Part shown: positions 11,343 through 22,481 of the stretch, in pieces
How positions within the stretch are numbered: the first letter of the stretch is position 1
How the letters are laid out: each line of letters starts with the position of its first letter
Assembly: GCA_963682025.1 (NCBI GenBank)
Contig: OY821518.1
Location: 125,264,800 to 125,328,799 of the forward strand
DNA: 64,000 bases
Source: Cordilura impudica
Taxonomy: Eukaryota; Arthropoda; Insecta; Diptera; Scathophagidae
Reading direction: 5' to 3'
Program-made: the position numbers and the translations under genes
The notes under the pieces: model-generated
Database searches by the model: none
Seen by the model: the letters and a program-made list of their open reading frames with translations, nothing else
Told to the model about the DNA's origin: nothing

Positions 11343-11640
11343 TCAAAAACAATAATATAAATGATAATTTGTTTTGGACCTAATATAAATTAGAAATGTA
11401 TCATTGTAATCATTGTTTGAATGATTACATGAAGTTTGAAATTTGTTTATTATAGTTTGAATACGCATACTGATGTATTCTATATTACAAAGACGATGTA
11501 ATCTTTGTGTAGAATAGTGCCAAAGTAAATTCATAACCATCTTGAGAAGTTTATTCTGGCTGATTTGGATTTTCTTAACATGTGTTACTGCACATGTTCC
11601 AATCCCACTTTTGTAGATCTTCTCAAACGATTTATTTCTT
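11343..11640 (-). pseudogene. C-terminal fragment of a jockey-like LINE ORF2
   Basis: The minus-strand frame contains 'HVKKIQISQNKLLKMVMN' followed by 'RLHRLCNIEYI' and 'CNHSNND'. This is the post-reverse-transcriptase pattern of jockey-type non-LTR retrotransposons, where 'LKKLQ--QNK-LR-I-N' is followed by a helix and an SNHSNP-type tail. No catalytic motif is included and the copy is 5' truncated. Identification rests on this pattern alone. Confidence 0.55.
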
Positions 11641-11699
11641 GACCGCTTATCGGTAATTGCTAATCTCAGAGGTATATCACACACTTATTCGTGGCATTC

Positions 11700-12466
11700 T
11701 AGTATAGAATCCTTATAAACTTAGTGCTTTTTTCTCCAAATACAATGAGACAGTATTTTCAAATTATCTAGACTACTTTGCCAAATATATGATCACTAAC
11801 TCTTTGTCCTGATCAAAAATCTCTGTTCGACAATAACTGAGTCTAAAATAAATACCACAGCAATAACTTTACATATGAGCAACAAAAGCTGCAATAAAAA
11901 AGCAACACGATTTTGAAAATATTACTTTTATCAGCGAGTAACAATTTTATAACCAAAAATTTTATGAAACGTAAAACTTAAGATATCCTTTTACACACTC
12001 TTACTCATACTTAAACACAAGTAAAATTTGTATGGAAAAAATTGCAGCGATATCACATATTTTAAACACACATACACGCACACACACATACATAAATAAA
12101 GATATGCAGATTTATTTATAAGTAAAAATTATATGTGTATCTATGTATGTATGTAGTCGTACACAAAATGCACATGCCATAAGGCATTAAGAAAAGGCTG
12201 AGCTAAGAAACACACACAAGTTCATCATACATATATATACATATTATTTTGCTCATGTATCATTTTTACAGCAACATGTTTGGTGTGTCTGTATGAGTGT
12301 GTCATGTGTTAGTATTAGTGCATGATAGTGATAGTTTTTCATTCAATGATGTGCATGAATGTATGAATGTATTATATATGTTTGCATCACTGGTGCTAAA
12401 GATACCGAAATAATGTTAAAAGGAAAAGCTTTAATGTGCACATGTATACATATAAATATACTACTA
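11700..12466. other. AT-rich spacer with CA and TATG microsatellites
   Basis: Contains a CA-rich tract (about 12065-12095) and 'tatgtatgtatgt' (about 12140). No coding frame recognised. Confidence 0.5.
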
Positions 12467-12477
12467 TACTACACCTT

Positions 12478-12693
12478 TTCCAATTGTTTTTCAGAACACG
12501 TCAATTGAATTTCAGAAAGTATCAATTCTGTTTAAGAAAACGTCAATTGAATTTCAGAAAGTATCAATTGTTTTTCAGAAAACATCAATTGATTTTCAAA
12601 AATAATGAATTGTATTTCAGAAAACATCAACTGAATTTCAGAAAGTATCAAATGTATTTCAGAAAATATCAATTGAATTTCAGAAAAATAGTC
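12478..12693 (+). repeat. Left inverted array of foldback copy 1
   Basis: About ten units of roughly 21 bp, each like TTTCAGAAARYATCAATTG. Because 21 is divisible by three and the unit lacks a stop, a repetitive open frame (12436-12744) results. I regard that as an artefact of the repeat. Confidence 0.85.
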
Positions 12694-13070
12694 AGTAAGC
12701 TATACAAACACAGATTTCTTTTAAGTATTACACTGGGTTTGTAACATTTCTTGTAAACTATAAACGTGTTTTTTCAAAATGATGACTTTAAAATCGGGCG
12801 GCACGATGCAGGCAAAACTTTTTTTCGATTCCTGTACCTGTTTTTTATTGTAGCTAATTAAAAAGTGAAGTCCTTATTTTCTTACCATTAAGAATCTGCC
12901 CTTTATAGCTTATTTTCCAGTGCATAAAAAATAAGTCCAAATACTACATCAAGTGAAAACTCCGTGGCCTAACATAGGGCCAATTGTGTAAAAATTTCGT
13001 GACATTTCATTAATTAGAAAAAAAGTTACCGTTATAAAAGTAATGCTGCTTTTAAAGTTTGAAAAAAAAA

Positions 13071-14850
13071 ATGGATTGAAAAGAGTTTTGTGTTTTGATT
13101 AAACATTGTTCTTTGGTGGGAAAAAAATTCTGTCCAAGACAAAGAATGTATTGATAAACATTATGGTGAGTCTTTGCCGGGACATTCATGATGCAGATCG
13201 TCCTGGTCGTTCAAGTGAGGCGGCTACCGAAGAAAACGTAAGAAAAGTGCATCAGGTTGTATTGGATGATCGAACGATTAAAGTGAGTGAGATTGCCGGC
13301 ATCATAAAGATATCAACAGCGCGAGTTCGGCATATATTATGTTATTATTTTAATATGAAAAAGCTTTCTGTTTCATGCATGCCGCGATTTTTATCAGCTG
13401 AACAAAAACTGAAACGCGTTCAAGATTCAAAGTTTGCTTTGGAGATGTTTGAAGTAAATCGAACAGAATTTCTGCGCCAATTTATAACAATGGATAAGAC
13501 GTGGATTCAGTATTATACACCGGCGTCCAATAGATAGTCTGCAGAGTGGTTACAAGCGTGCAAAGGCCGAACAAAGGTGTCAAAGACTCAACAATCGACT
13601 GGAAAGGTAATGGCCAGTGTTTTTTGGGACGCACGTAGTATAATATTTATTGATTACTTGGAGAAAGGAAAAACAATAACTGCCGTATACTAAGTTGAGT
13701 TATTGGACAGATTGGATGAGGAAATTTAGAAAAAACAAGTAAGAAAATTATAGTCGGTCTAGACCGACTATATGATGCCCTATATCAAGCGTTTAGAGAC
13801 CCTATCTCATAGGCCCAACCTACGGGACATAGAAAATAAGCATAAACCAAAGTTGAGTGGGATTTTTATTAATTTTTTTGGCTGCTGATATGAAAAAGTT
13901 CATATCGGATGCTATATCTATATGGGGACTAGGCCCAAAAATGGAGCGATCCTGATCATGTTTGGTAAAGTCTCTTGTATTTTGCAAAAATATATACAAA
14001 CAAAATTTGAGAAGAATCAGTGCAATATTTTTGTTTTTGGATAGATTTAAGTGAAGATCGGGAAGCAGCTCTATATGGGGCCTATGACTAAGAGTTGTCC
14101 CATAGGGATCATTTTTGGACTACCATTAATGGATGTAATAAATGCATACAAATCCAATTTGAGTGAAATCTGTATGACAATTTGGATCTTATGGCAATTT
14201 ATGTCGATTTCATAGGGGTCATTTGTATGAGGGCTAGGTCTGAACATGGACCAATTTCAATAGCGTTCATCCTATGGCCGACAAAAGCTTATATACCAAA
14301 TTTCATCAAAATATATTCATATTTGTGACCTGCAGTTTGATTACAAGGTTTACATGGACACACAGAGGGACGGACGGACGGACGGAGGGAAGGACATCGT
14401 TAAATCGAATCAGTTAGTGATTCTGATTCGATCGGTATAATAAAAGATGGGTCTAGGTCAAATATTTTTGGTAGTAACAGACAGCAGCACAAAGTCATTA
14501 TACCCAAACCACATAGTGGTATAGGGTATAATTACCCCACTTAAATAAGAAAAAACTTGTACCATCATGACTATGCACCGTACTATGACTACGAATATCA
14601 GAAAAATTAAAGTCTTTACACTACGAATTGCGTCTCCACCCGACGTATTCTCTAGATTATTATTTGTTCCCAAACTTGAAAAGATGGGTCCAGGGAAAGA
14701 GATTTTCCACAAATAAAGAAGTCATATCAGAGACGGAAGCTAATTTTGAAGAGTTTGGCAAATCGTATTTTTCAAGGATATCAAGATGTTAGAAGATCAT
14801 TAGAAGAAGTGCATTCCACTTAATGGAGATTATGTTGAAGAATAATCTCC
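13071..14850 (+). pseudogene. mariner (DD34D type) transposase, broken and split by a DINE
   Basis: The start region at 13071 reads MD-stop-KEFCVLIKHC, a usual mariner N-terminus with a TGA at codon 3. The 13160-13537 part contains 'EENVRKVHQVVLDDR' and 'STARVRHIL', the second helix-turn-helix of mariners, then 'TMDKTWIQYYTP' with the first catalytic Asp. A stop at 13535 follows. 'GKVMASVFWDARS' (13602-13640) and 'IDYLEKGKTI' come next. After the DINE, the sequence resumes with 'HHDYAPY' (second Asp) and 'SLDYYLFPNLK' (third Asp), then a 'WVQGKRF' segment and 'LNGDYVEE', with several frame changes. Inactive. Confidence 0.82.
13734..14530 (+). mobile_element. DINE-1/mini-me-like repeat (family C) inside the mariner
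   Basis: Full-length copy. It starts 'acaagtaagaaaattatag', then the TCGGTCTAGACCGA palindrome, the subterminal ACCCTATA block and a GGAC/GACG microsatellite (about 14364-14395), and ends 'catagtggtatagggtata'. It interrupts the mariner frame between 'LDEEI' and 'HLNKKK', so it is younger than the mariner. Confidence 0.9.
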
Positions 14851-14965
14851 GGATATTCATTGTCAAACATTTTCTCTGATTCCAAATCCATAATAGAAAC
14901 AGTGATAACTTTTCGGTATTGTAGCGTAAACTACTTTCTAAGTCTTAATTTCATATTATATTTTA

Positions 14966-15054
14966 TGAAATTCAATTGACGTTTTCTGAAATACAATTGA
15001 TACTTTCAGAAAATCAATTGATATTTTCTGAAATACAATTGGAAAAGGTGTAGT
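14966..15054 (-). repeat. Right inverted array of foldback copy 1
   Basis: About four complement units ('caattgatacttt-ctgaaa') ending in GGAAAAGGTGTAGTA, the complement of the left terminus at 12467. Confidence 0.85.
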
Positions 15055-15739
15055 AGTACACATTTCTATGAATGCGTTTGTGTAGATGATGTATGCACAA
15101 TGGGTATGGATTATAATAAAAATTATCTAAAAGCTCTGTTGGGTTCTTTTAACTGTAATATTGATATATATATATACACAAGCTGACCCGGAAAACTTCG
15201 GTTTGTCCAAAAGATATTTTTTTATTGAAATAATTTCGAAAATTTTTTTAAACGAAAATTATCGACCGTTAACAAATGACGCAATAATATATTTTGAATA
15301 TAACACTTTTCGAATTCAGTTGAATTCAATATCAACATTTAGAGAAAATAGAATAAAATCAAGTATTAATTAAAAAAAGAATGAACAATGATTCTAATCA
15401 ATTTAATGCTGCACGATATGAAAGAATTAAAAAAAAAATTGAATTTTTAAGGAAGTTCTGAGCATTCAAAGTTGAAAGTTATAAGTAAATACACAATTAT
15501 TGAAAAAAATCTGAAAAAATGCTATAAGTTATAAGGGTTAATTGGTAATCAAAATGTCGATAGAGCAGAATAATTTTAACTAAAATATAAATACAACGAT
15601 GTTAAAATATGGCAGCACTGCTTTTTACTACAATGTGATCGTCACATGCGATTTACTGTTACTCTGAATATAAACAAAGAGATATAAGTGATAATAATAG
15701 AAATTTTTAACTTCAGTGGACAATAAAAAAAAAAGATAA
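15055..15739. other. AT-rich spacer
   Basis: No recognisable gene. The end nearest the Transib-like relic could hold its 5' untranslated part or terminal repeat, but I cannot delimit it. Confidence 0.4.
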
Positions 15740-15741
15740 AA

Positions 15742-16690
15742 ATGGTATTTTTTATACCTTTAATATAACATTTCTACAAGTGAGTTTATTTCAAAAAACT
15801 TGGTTTTACTTCCACTTTAGTCCAACTCTAAATTTTATTCGAATTTTCAGTGGCTAATCAGGTTCAAATTCGTCAATTTATTGACATTTGGCTAAAGCAT
15901 AGTACACAAAGTGCAGCAGAGTGTGAAGTAGTATATTATTTAGAAAAATTCTACAAAATAAAACTGGATAAAAAGATAATTAATGAAGTACTATATATAT
16001 TATTCTATATTATTAAAAATTCAAAAGGAGTGTAAAAAGTGTTATTATGTCAAAGAACGATTTGAGAAAAAATTTTGTTCGTGACTAGATACACCATTTG
16101 TTGTTACTGATAAAAACTTGAATTTTGTAAGTATTTAATATAAGTTGAATTTCTTTGTACTAAAGTAATACCTTTTAAAGGAACCAAGCACGAGTCGAAG
16201 AGACAGACCTGCAGTAAACTTCGAAAGTTGTTCCGAACGTACCAAAAGGAGAAAAGTTATGGCATCAACAAGTTCAACACTTTTACAAAAAGCTGTAAAA
16301 AGAGTTTCAAATCCAACAACTTCATCCACTACATAAAAAGCATTGGCATTTTTTATGGACATGGATTTACCTTGCAGAGAGTATAATATGATGAGAACAG
16401 TTGTTAATGAAGTTCATAAAGTTCCTATTATGCCTTGCAAAATGCGAAACAAAAATACATTCCAGAACCAATTGTTGTTTCAGAAACGTTATTTAGATCT
16501 GCATCAGTTTGAATCAGAAAATGATGTTATCTGTGAAGTTAAGTGGGGTTTCGATGGCAGTTCGGGACACAGTACTTATAAACAAAAATTTAACGATCCT
16601 AATTCAAATGATGAATTTCTTTTCATTGCCTCATTCGTGCCTTTAAGATTCTCATATATGTATATGGTTTTATTTATCCGATTTTTATAA
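15742..16690 (+). pseudogene. Transib/RAG1-like transposase relic
   Basis: An exon from about 15850 (preceded by a 'ttttcag' acceptor) encodes an N-terminal segment with 'FIDIWLKHS'. In another frame, 'KECKKCYYVKERF' and 'LDTPFVVTDK' follow. A GTAAGT...AAAG intron (16127-16180) joins in phase to 16181, which encodes 'RPAVNFESCSERTKRRK', comparable to the GRPR...LTRRAQKHR region of RAG1 and Transib. It continues through a TAA at 16334 to 'CEVKWGFDGSSGHSTYKQKF' and 'FVPLRF'. The Asp of DGSSG is at the position of RAG1's first catalytic Asp (DGMGD). The C-terminal two thirds are missing, and stops at 16082 and 16334 show it is dead. Family assignment is from memory of the pattern, without a search. 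Confidence 0.6.
16127..16180 (+). other. Predicted 54-bp intron of the Transib-like relic
   Basis: GTAAGT donor at 16127, an AT-rich body and AG acceptor at 16179-16180. The reading phase is the same on both sides (codons end at 16126 and resume at 16181). Confidence 0.6.
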
Positions 16691-17584
16691 TATTGAACAG
16701 AATTAATTATGTTTACAAAATAATAAACATAGTTTTCGCTAGAGGTTAAATTTTTCGATTTTATTTTTTTCAGGATATATGAGAAGTGGGTGAGTCCTTG
16801 CTCAAAATTGAAAAAATTTTTTTTTATAAATTCAGAATGATCTGTTTCAAATACTAAAAAATACTAATTAATTTTATTTTGTTTACAATTTCTCTTAAAT
16901 TTTCGAAAAAGGACATTTTTGAACTGTGCTTGTCTCTACTATGAATTGGACCAGATTTGGCCGAAACGTTAAAGTTGTTTACGGTAATCAGTGTACAAAA
17001 TTTCATAATGGTAGAACTTTTTTTTCTTCTGTTATGACATTTATAATTATCAGGATATATGGGAAGGATCCGAATCCTTGCTCCGAAATTTTTCATATTT
17101 GAAATCTGAATATCTTTCACCAAGTCAAATAAGTGCTTCAAAGTTCGTAACTCTACGATAACTCCTTCTATTTTTGGCCGCTCGTTATATGAAAACACGA
17201 CACTGTGCGCCGGCCAATGTTACCATTAACTCTTCTTGGTATCGTAGTAAAAATGATAAAATTATGCGAAAGTCAAAAAGAATATATATTTTTAAAGAAA
17301 CAGTTATTCAATAATGGAACAATTTTTTTGAAATTAAAGCGCTTATGTAAGCTTAAATTTAATTATATTATTTTAAGATCCAACTTTGCTATGAAGTAAA
17401 TTAAAAAGTCTTTTGATAAATTCACTCCTTCATCTTATACTGCCACAGTAGCAATTAACTTGAATGAAAATTGCGTAAATTTAAATTTTTGTTATGCTGC
17501 TGAAATTGCCATTTCTATTAAACGTTTTCCTTCAAAACGATCCAATATATTAAAGTTCAATAATTACTTTTATGGAAGTAACAA
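16691..17584. other. Spacer with two similar segments about 280 bp apart
   Basis: 'caggatatatg-gaag' followed by 'tccttgctc' occurs near 16772 and 17052, with similar A/T-rich surroundings. This may be a degenerate tandem unit. No coding frame recognised. Confidence 0.4.
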
Positions 17585-17830
17585 CACCCAGTTATGCGAT
17601 TCCGCCCATTTTCACACTCACACTAACGTATGAACTCACACTACTTATCCTCACTTTCCCTTTTATATTATTCAAGATACTTTTATTATTTTGAACATTT
17701 ATTTTATACGGTAGGTGACACGCTCACTTGTCCAATTCCGCCCATTTTCGCCAGGGCTAATCACAGAAATAATAGATGAACTCACACAAACTTGCAAAGC
17801 TCTCCCTATCATTATACTCGGTATATGTAC
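17585..17830 (+). repeat. Helitron-type tandem repeat, left part
   Basis: About two units of the 141-bp repeat seen at 1021-1640 ('gcgattccgcccatttt', 'tgaactcaca', 'aaagctctccct-tcat'). The array is interrupted at 17831 by the snap-back element and resumes at 20135. Confidence 0.7.
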
Positions 17831-17832
17831 AT

Positions 17833-20126
17833 TAGGCCCTTCTTTATAAGGAGGGAAAAAAAAGTGTTCAAACTGTCGGTCTCACCCCCTAGAAATATGC
17901 GAATAGCAAAAAAACTGAGAAACACAAAGTTTTGGGCCAATCAAAAAACCTTTAGCCGTGGCGCAAAGCGATTGAAAATTTCAAGTGTGTTTATATGGGG
18001 AAAATATGACTTTTTTTCGGATTTTACGATAACTTCGTTCTATAACTTAATTTTTCCGACAAGCTGTTACATAATTCGGGATCAGTATTAAATTATCATT
18101 TCAAAACCGTATGAAACCTCGCCAAGAAATAGCAAATGCCCCAGACCAATTTTGTGCCAAAAAAACACTAGGTCATGAAATTTGATGGCATTTTCTTCAA
18201 CTTTGAGAAATTGATTAAAGCTATCATTCTTTTTTGGTCTCTATACTTATAGATACTCAGATATGAAGTATTGTTTTATTACCACGTTGTTAACCTATTG
18301 CGCATTGAGACCGAAAATTGGAATTTTTTTGATAAAATTTTTAAAACTCCTTTTTCAAGTTTGAAAAAATTTTCTTAAACAAAATTTAAAAAAATGAATC
18401 TGTCACTTTAATGTTTTGTTAAATACATGTTGCAGATTAACTGTGGGAAATAATCCAATAACCCATTGTGATATATCTTTGGTGCAATTATCTGCTTATT
18501 GCATGCGAATATAAATTAAAACAACTTTTAACCAATTTTGTTATAAAATTACTTTATGTAATAAAGTAATAGTTGAATTTATTGCTGTTTCACCCACCAA
18601 TTTGGTGGATTTTGATAAAAAACGCCAAAAAAAAAAAATTTTCAGGTCAATCGGTTGATTGATTTTTTATAATCGGTCGCTTTATATTATCCTTAATGTC
18701 ACCTACATGTTTTGAAACTTCTACCATTTTATTTCCCAGTTTTAAATAGTTTATTAAATAAAAGTAAATTTCAAATATAATAATATATAAAAGGTATTAT
18801 TAAATTAATACTTCTCTTAATGGAATAATTTACAAAATTAAATCAAAGTGAATTTCAAAAAACGTCCTATTTTTTAGACATATGACTTAAGTTGTTTTAA
18901 TTTATATTCGCGAGCAATAAGCAGATAATTGCACCAGAGATATATCACAATGGATAATTTTGATCTCAGGAGCACTGAAGGGTTAAATAAATAAAATTTA
19001 ACCAAATTATTTTTCTTAAATTCTAAATAGTGGTATCAACGAGTTTAATAGAAAATCTCGTTTTAGGTCATATTTATTTTAAAATATCTTAAAATCCAAA
19101 GCTGGCCTTGGAAAATAATGGGTTAGTGTTCTCGGATTTATCCCAAATTTTTGGGACGAAACTTCTACACTTTTGGTTATTATATATTAAGCATCGCATC
19201 TAAAAATTGGACAGCACTTACAAAATATTTGAATTTTTTGCATAAATTGTCTTTTATTAGTTTGGGGTCATATGTGACCCCAATTCCAAAAGGGTTAATG
19301 GAGTCGTGTTATTTTTTTCCGAAACCCTAGGCTATTAAGATAAAATATAACATTTAAAAGTAGAAAATGATGAATTTTTGATACAAAGTATTTAGAAAGA
19401 GTACATTTACAGAATATTTCACAAAAATCCAATTTTTCTCGAAATCCGCAAAAATAAAATCCTTGTCAAAAAATTCTGGCAGAGGAATTTATTTAAAAAT
19501 TCACACAGTTAATCTGCAACATGTTTTAATAAAACCTTAAAGTAATAGATTCATTTTTTTAAATTTTGTTTAAGAAAATTTTTTCAAACTTGAAAAAGGA
19601 GTTTTAAAAATTTTATCAAAAAAAATTCCAATTTTCGTTCTCAATGCGCAATAGGTTAACAACGTGGTAATAAAACAATATTTCATATCTGAGTACTTAT
19701 AAGTACAGAGACCAAAAAGGAATGATGGCTTTAATCAATTTCTCAAAGTTGAAAAAAATTACATCAAATTTCATAACCTAGTTTTTTTTGGCACAAAAGT
19801 GGTCTGGGGCATTTGCTAAATCTTGGCGAGGTTTTATTCGATTTTGAAGTTTTATAGCCTTTAGAAGGGATAAGTTAATACTGATCCTGAATTATATAAC
19901 AGCTTGTCGGAAAAATTAAACTATAGAACGAAATTTTCGTAAAATCTGAAAAAAAGTCATATTTTCCCCATATAAACACACTTGAAATTTTCAATCGCTT
20001 TGCGCCACGACTAAACGTTTTCTGATTGACCCAAGACTTTGTATTTCTCAGTTTTTTTGCTATTCGCATATTTCTAGGGGGTGAGACCGACAGTTTGAAC
20101 ACTTTTTTTTATTAAGGGTCACCCTA
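17833..20126. mobile_element. 2.3-kb snap-back (long inverted repeat) element
   Basis: The left arm 17833-18535 pairs with the right arm 18890-20126 in inverted orientation. Landmarks include 'agtgttcaaactgtcgg', 'cctcgccaaga', 'accacgttgttaacctattgcgcattgagacc' in pieces, and 'gtgatatatct-tggtgcaattatctgc'. The right arm has about 550 bp extra (18956-19505). ATGTACAT flanks both ends (17825-17832 and 20127-20134), consistent with an 8-bp target duplication. The inner ends are TAGG-CCC and GGGTCACCCTA. A loop of about 350 bp separates the arms. Matching 75-residue frames in both arms (17867-18091, 19875-20102) differ at about 7 positions. No family recognised. Confidence 0.75.
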
Positions 20127-20134
20127 ATGTACAT

Positions 20135-20510
20135 AATATTTAATCAGTACTTTGTAGGGGATGTACCCCACCCAATTATCCGATTTAGCCTATTTTCGTC
20201 AGGTGTACTTACACTAATAACAAATGACGTCACATAAAGTATCAAAGCTCTCCCTGTCATTATATTGACCCTGACCACGACCACTGTTCCGATAACGTTA
20301 ATTTTTGCAACGGCTACTCACAGCAATAATAGATGACCTCATACAAAGTTGCAAAGCTCACCCAAAAACAGTACTCAAGATATATTATATCAAGATATCC
20401 GATACCGACCATTTTCGGTATGACTATCCATATTAATAATAAATGGCCTCACACAAATTTTCAAAGCTCTCCCTCTCATAGTACTCAATATATATGATGC
20501 TAAAATGTTA
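20135..20510 (+). repeat. Helitron-type tandem repeat, right part
   Basis: Continues the 141-bp repeat interrupted at 17831, with about three diverged units ('actttgtagggg', 'ccgatttagccta', 'aatgacctca-acaaagt', 'aaagctctccc'). Confidence 0.7.
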
Positions 20511-21533
20511 TAATGGGGAAACAATTGTACTTAGAGATTTGATTTTTTTTATTTAATTGGAAACATATTAAAGATAAATGACAGAAGATAATTTCATTGG
20601 ACTACAAATTTAAAACAAAAATTGACTGCAGAAACGAAGCATGTTTTTTAACTAATCTGGGTGCGCTGAATTCGAGTTGGGCTATCACGTGCTGTTAATT
20701 TTTTTTATCGTATGCTGGCAATACTGTAAAACAGTCAATACTGACAATTATTAATCTGACGGAAGCCCACATTCATTCCAAATCTTCATAATAGTAGCGT
20801 TTAAGCATGTCAGGGAGATCGTGTGTTACTGATTTATGCTATTTTTGCTTTATGTGTGGTGAATATTTGGTTGGAAAAAAAGGATATCCAATATCAGAAT
20901 CATTAAAATACGCATATTTACATTATTTTGGTTTTGCTGTCAGAAACTTGGACAAACCGTGGACACCGACAGCGTTTTGCAATAGTTGCAAAACTTTTTT
21001 ATACAAGTGGTCAAACGGCAAGATGATCTATTTCATTTTTTCAATTCCAGTACTTTGGAGAGAGTTAAGTAACCACCAAACTGATTGTTATTTCTGTTTA
21101 ACAAAAGTTGCTGGATTCGATATGAAAAATCGAAAATATATTACTTGCGCGAATGTCCCATAGGTTTCCAAACCAGCTGAACGTCCACCAAATGATCCAT
21201 TACCAATCATTCCCAGTGCTACGAGCAGTGAGTTCGAAATATCTTCCGCCAGCAGTGGTAGTTTGTATGAGGCTGATGATGAACGCCATTTAGTGACTCA
21301 AGCTGAGCTGAATGATTTAATTCGGGATTTACGTTTAACGAAGCAAGACGTAGAATTACTAGCTTCACGCATGCAGCAGTGGAAACATCTTGCAGTTGGG
21401 ACAAAAGTAACAATCTATAGAGAGAGAAGCTTGGAATTCATTTCAAAAAATGAACCAGCCATATGACAAAACTTTTGCTTAATGGGAGTGAAAAATCCTC
21501 CATGCAAATTGCTCATGCCATTAATACAAAGAA

Positions 21534-22332
21534 AAACAAGTAAGAAAATTACAGTCGGTCTAGCCCGACTATACGATACCTTATACCATGGTTTAGAGAC
21601 CCTATGTCTTCGGTCCAACTAATTGGATATAGCAAATAAGCATAAACCAAATTTGAGTGGCATTTTTATTAATTTTTTTCGTTGCAGATATGAAAAAGTT
21701 CATATCGGATACTATATTTAAATGGGGACTAAGTCGAAAAATGGACCGATCCTGACCATATTTGGTAAAGTCACTTAAACTTTGAAAAAATATATACAAA
21801 CCATATTTGAGAAAAATCTGTGCAATATTTTTGTTTTTTGATAGATTTAAGTGAAGATCGGGAAGCAGCTCTATGTGGGGCCTATGACTAAGAATTTTCC
21901 TATAGGGATTATTTTTAAACTACTGATTAATGGATGTAATAAACACATACAAACCCAATTTGACTGAGATCTATATGATAATTTGGAACTTATGGCAATT
22001 TATGTCGATTTTATATGGGTCATTTGTATGGGGACTAGGTCTGAACATGGACCGACTCTCACCAGTTTCAATAGCGTTCATTCCATGGCCGACAAAAGCT
22101 TATATACCAAATTTCATCAAAATATATTCATATATGCGAACTGCAGTTTGATTACAAGGTTTACGTGGACACACAGACGGACGGATGGACGGACGGACGG
22201 ACGGACGGACATCGCTAAATCGATTCTGAGTCGATCGGTATAATAAAAGATGGGTCTATGTCAAATATTTTTGGTAGTTACAAACAGCAGCACAAAGTCA
22301 TTATACCCAAACCACATAGTGGTATAGGGTAT
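21534..22332 (+). mobile_element. DINE-1/mini-me-like repeat (family C) inside the unclassified gene
   Basis: Full-length copy from 'aaaaacaagtaagaaaatta' to 'catagtggtatagggtata', with a GGAC/GACG microsatellite at about 22177-22210. Diagnostic bases (TCTAGCCCGA palindrome variant, 'tatagcaaataagc', 'tcttcggtcc', 'actttgaaaaaata') place it with the copy at 57252. Confidence 0.9.
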
Positions 22333-22410
22333 AATTGCGAATCAGTGACTGAAATTTTGACATTACTCAAATACAGCGATCATAAATGGATGATCTGTGG
22401 TGACCTTAAG

Positions 22411-22481
22411 GTGTGTGATTTAAATTTCTTTGCAAATATAGTATAGACCATCGTAAGTAACTGTAAATTACTTTGTTTCAG
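22411..22481 (+). other. Predicted 71-bp intron
   Basis: GTGTGT donor after codons for GDLK and a TTTGTTTCAG acceptor before GTC ATT GGT. Splicing joins 'CGDLK' to 'VIGLLTG' in frame. A pyrimidine-rich tract precedes the AG. Confidence 0.7.

Larger units (their letters stand above)
12944..14853 (+). mobile_element. mariner element inserted in the foldback core, itself carrying a DINE
   Basis: The uninterrupted foldback core in copy 2 (complement near 50205) reads 'ccaaaTAttgctaaac'. Here the left side stops at 'ccaaaTA' (12942-12943) and resumes after 'ggaTA' (14854-14855), a TA duplication as mariners make. About 1.1 kb without the DINE. Inverted termini are no longer clear. Confidence 0.65.
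12467..15054. mobile_element. Foldback-like element with 21-bp inverted tandem repeats, copy 1
   Basis: The outer ends are inverted: TACTACACCTTTTCCAATTG at the left and its complement at the right. Inside each end is a tandem array of about 21-bp units (TTTCAGAAARYATCAATTG left; complement right), the architecture of foldback transposons. Core sequence outside the arrays (12767-12943 and 14856-14965) matches 50120-50385 of the second copy in inverted orientation. The core is interrupted by a mariner (12944-14853), which in turn holds a DINE. No coding frame belongs to the foldback core itself. Confidence 0.75.

Noticed and set aside
12436..12744. 102-codon FRKYQL-type repetitive frame
   Set aside because: Same 21-bp array as above.
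17205..17399. Short open frame after the Transib-like relic
   Set aside because: No continuation of Transib motifs and low-complexity content.
22183..22212. GGAC/GACG runs considered as CRISPR or regulatory arrays
   Set aside because: Simple microsatellite, present in many DINE copies at the same position; no spacers.
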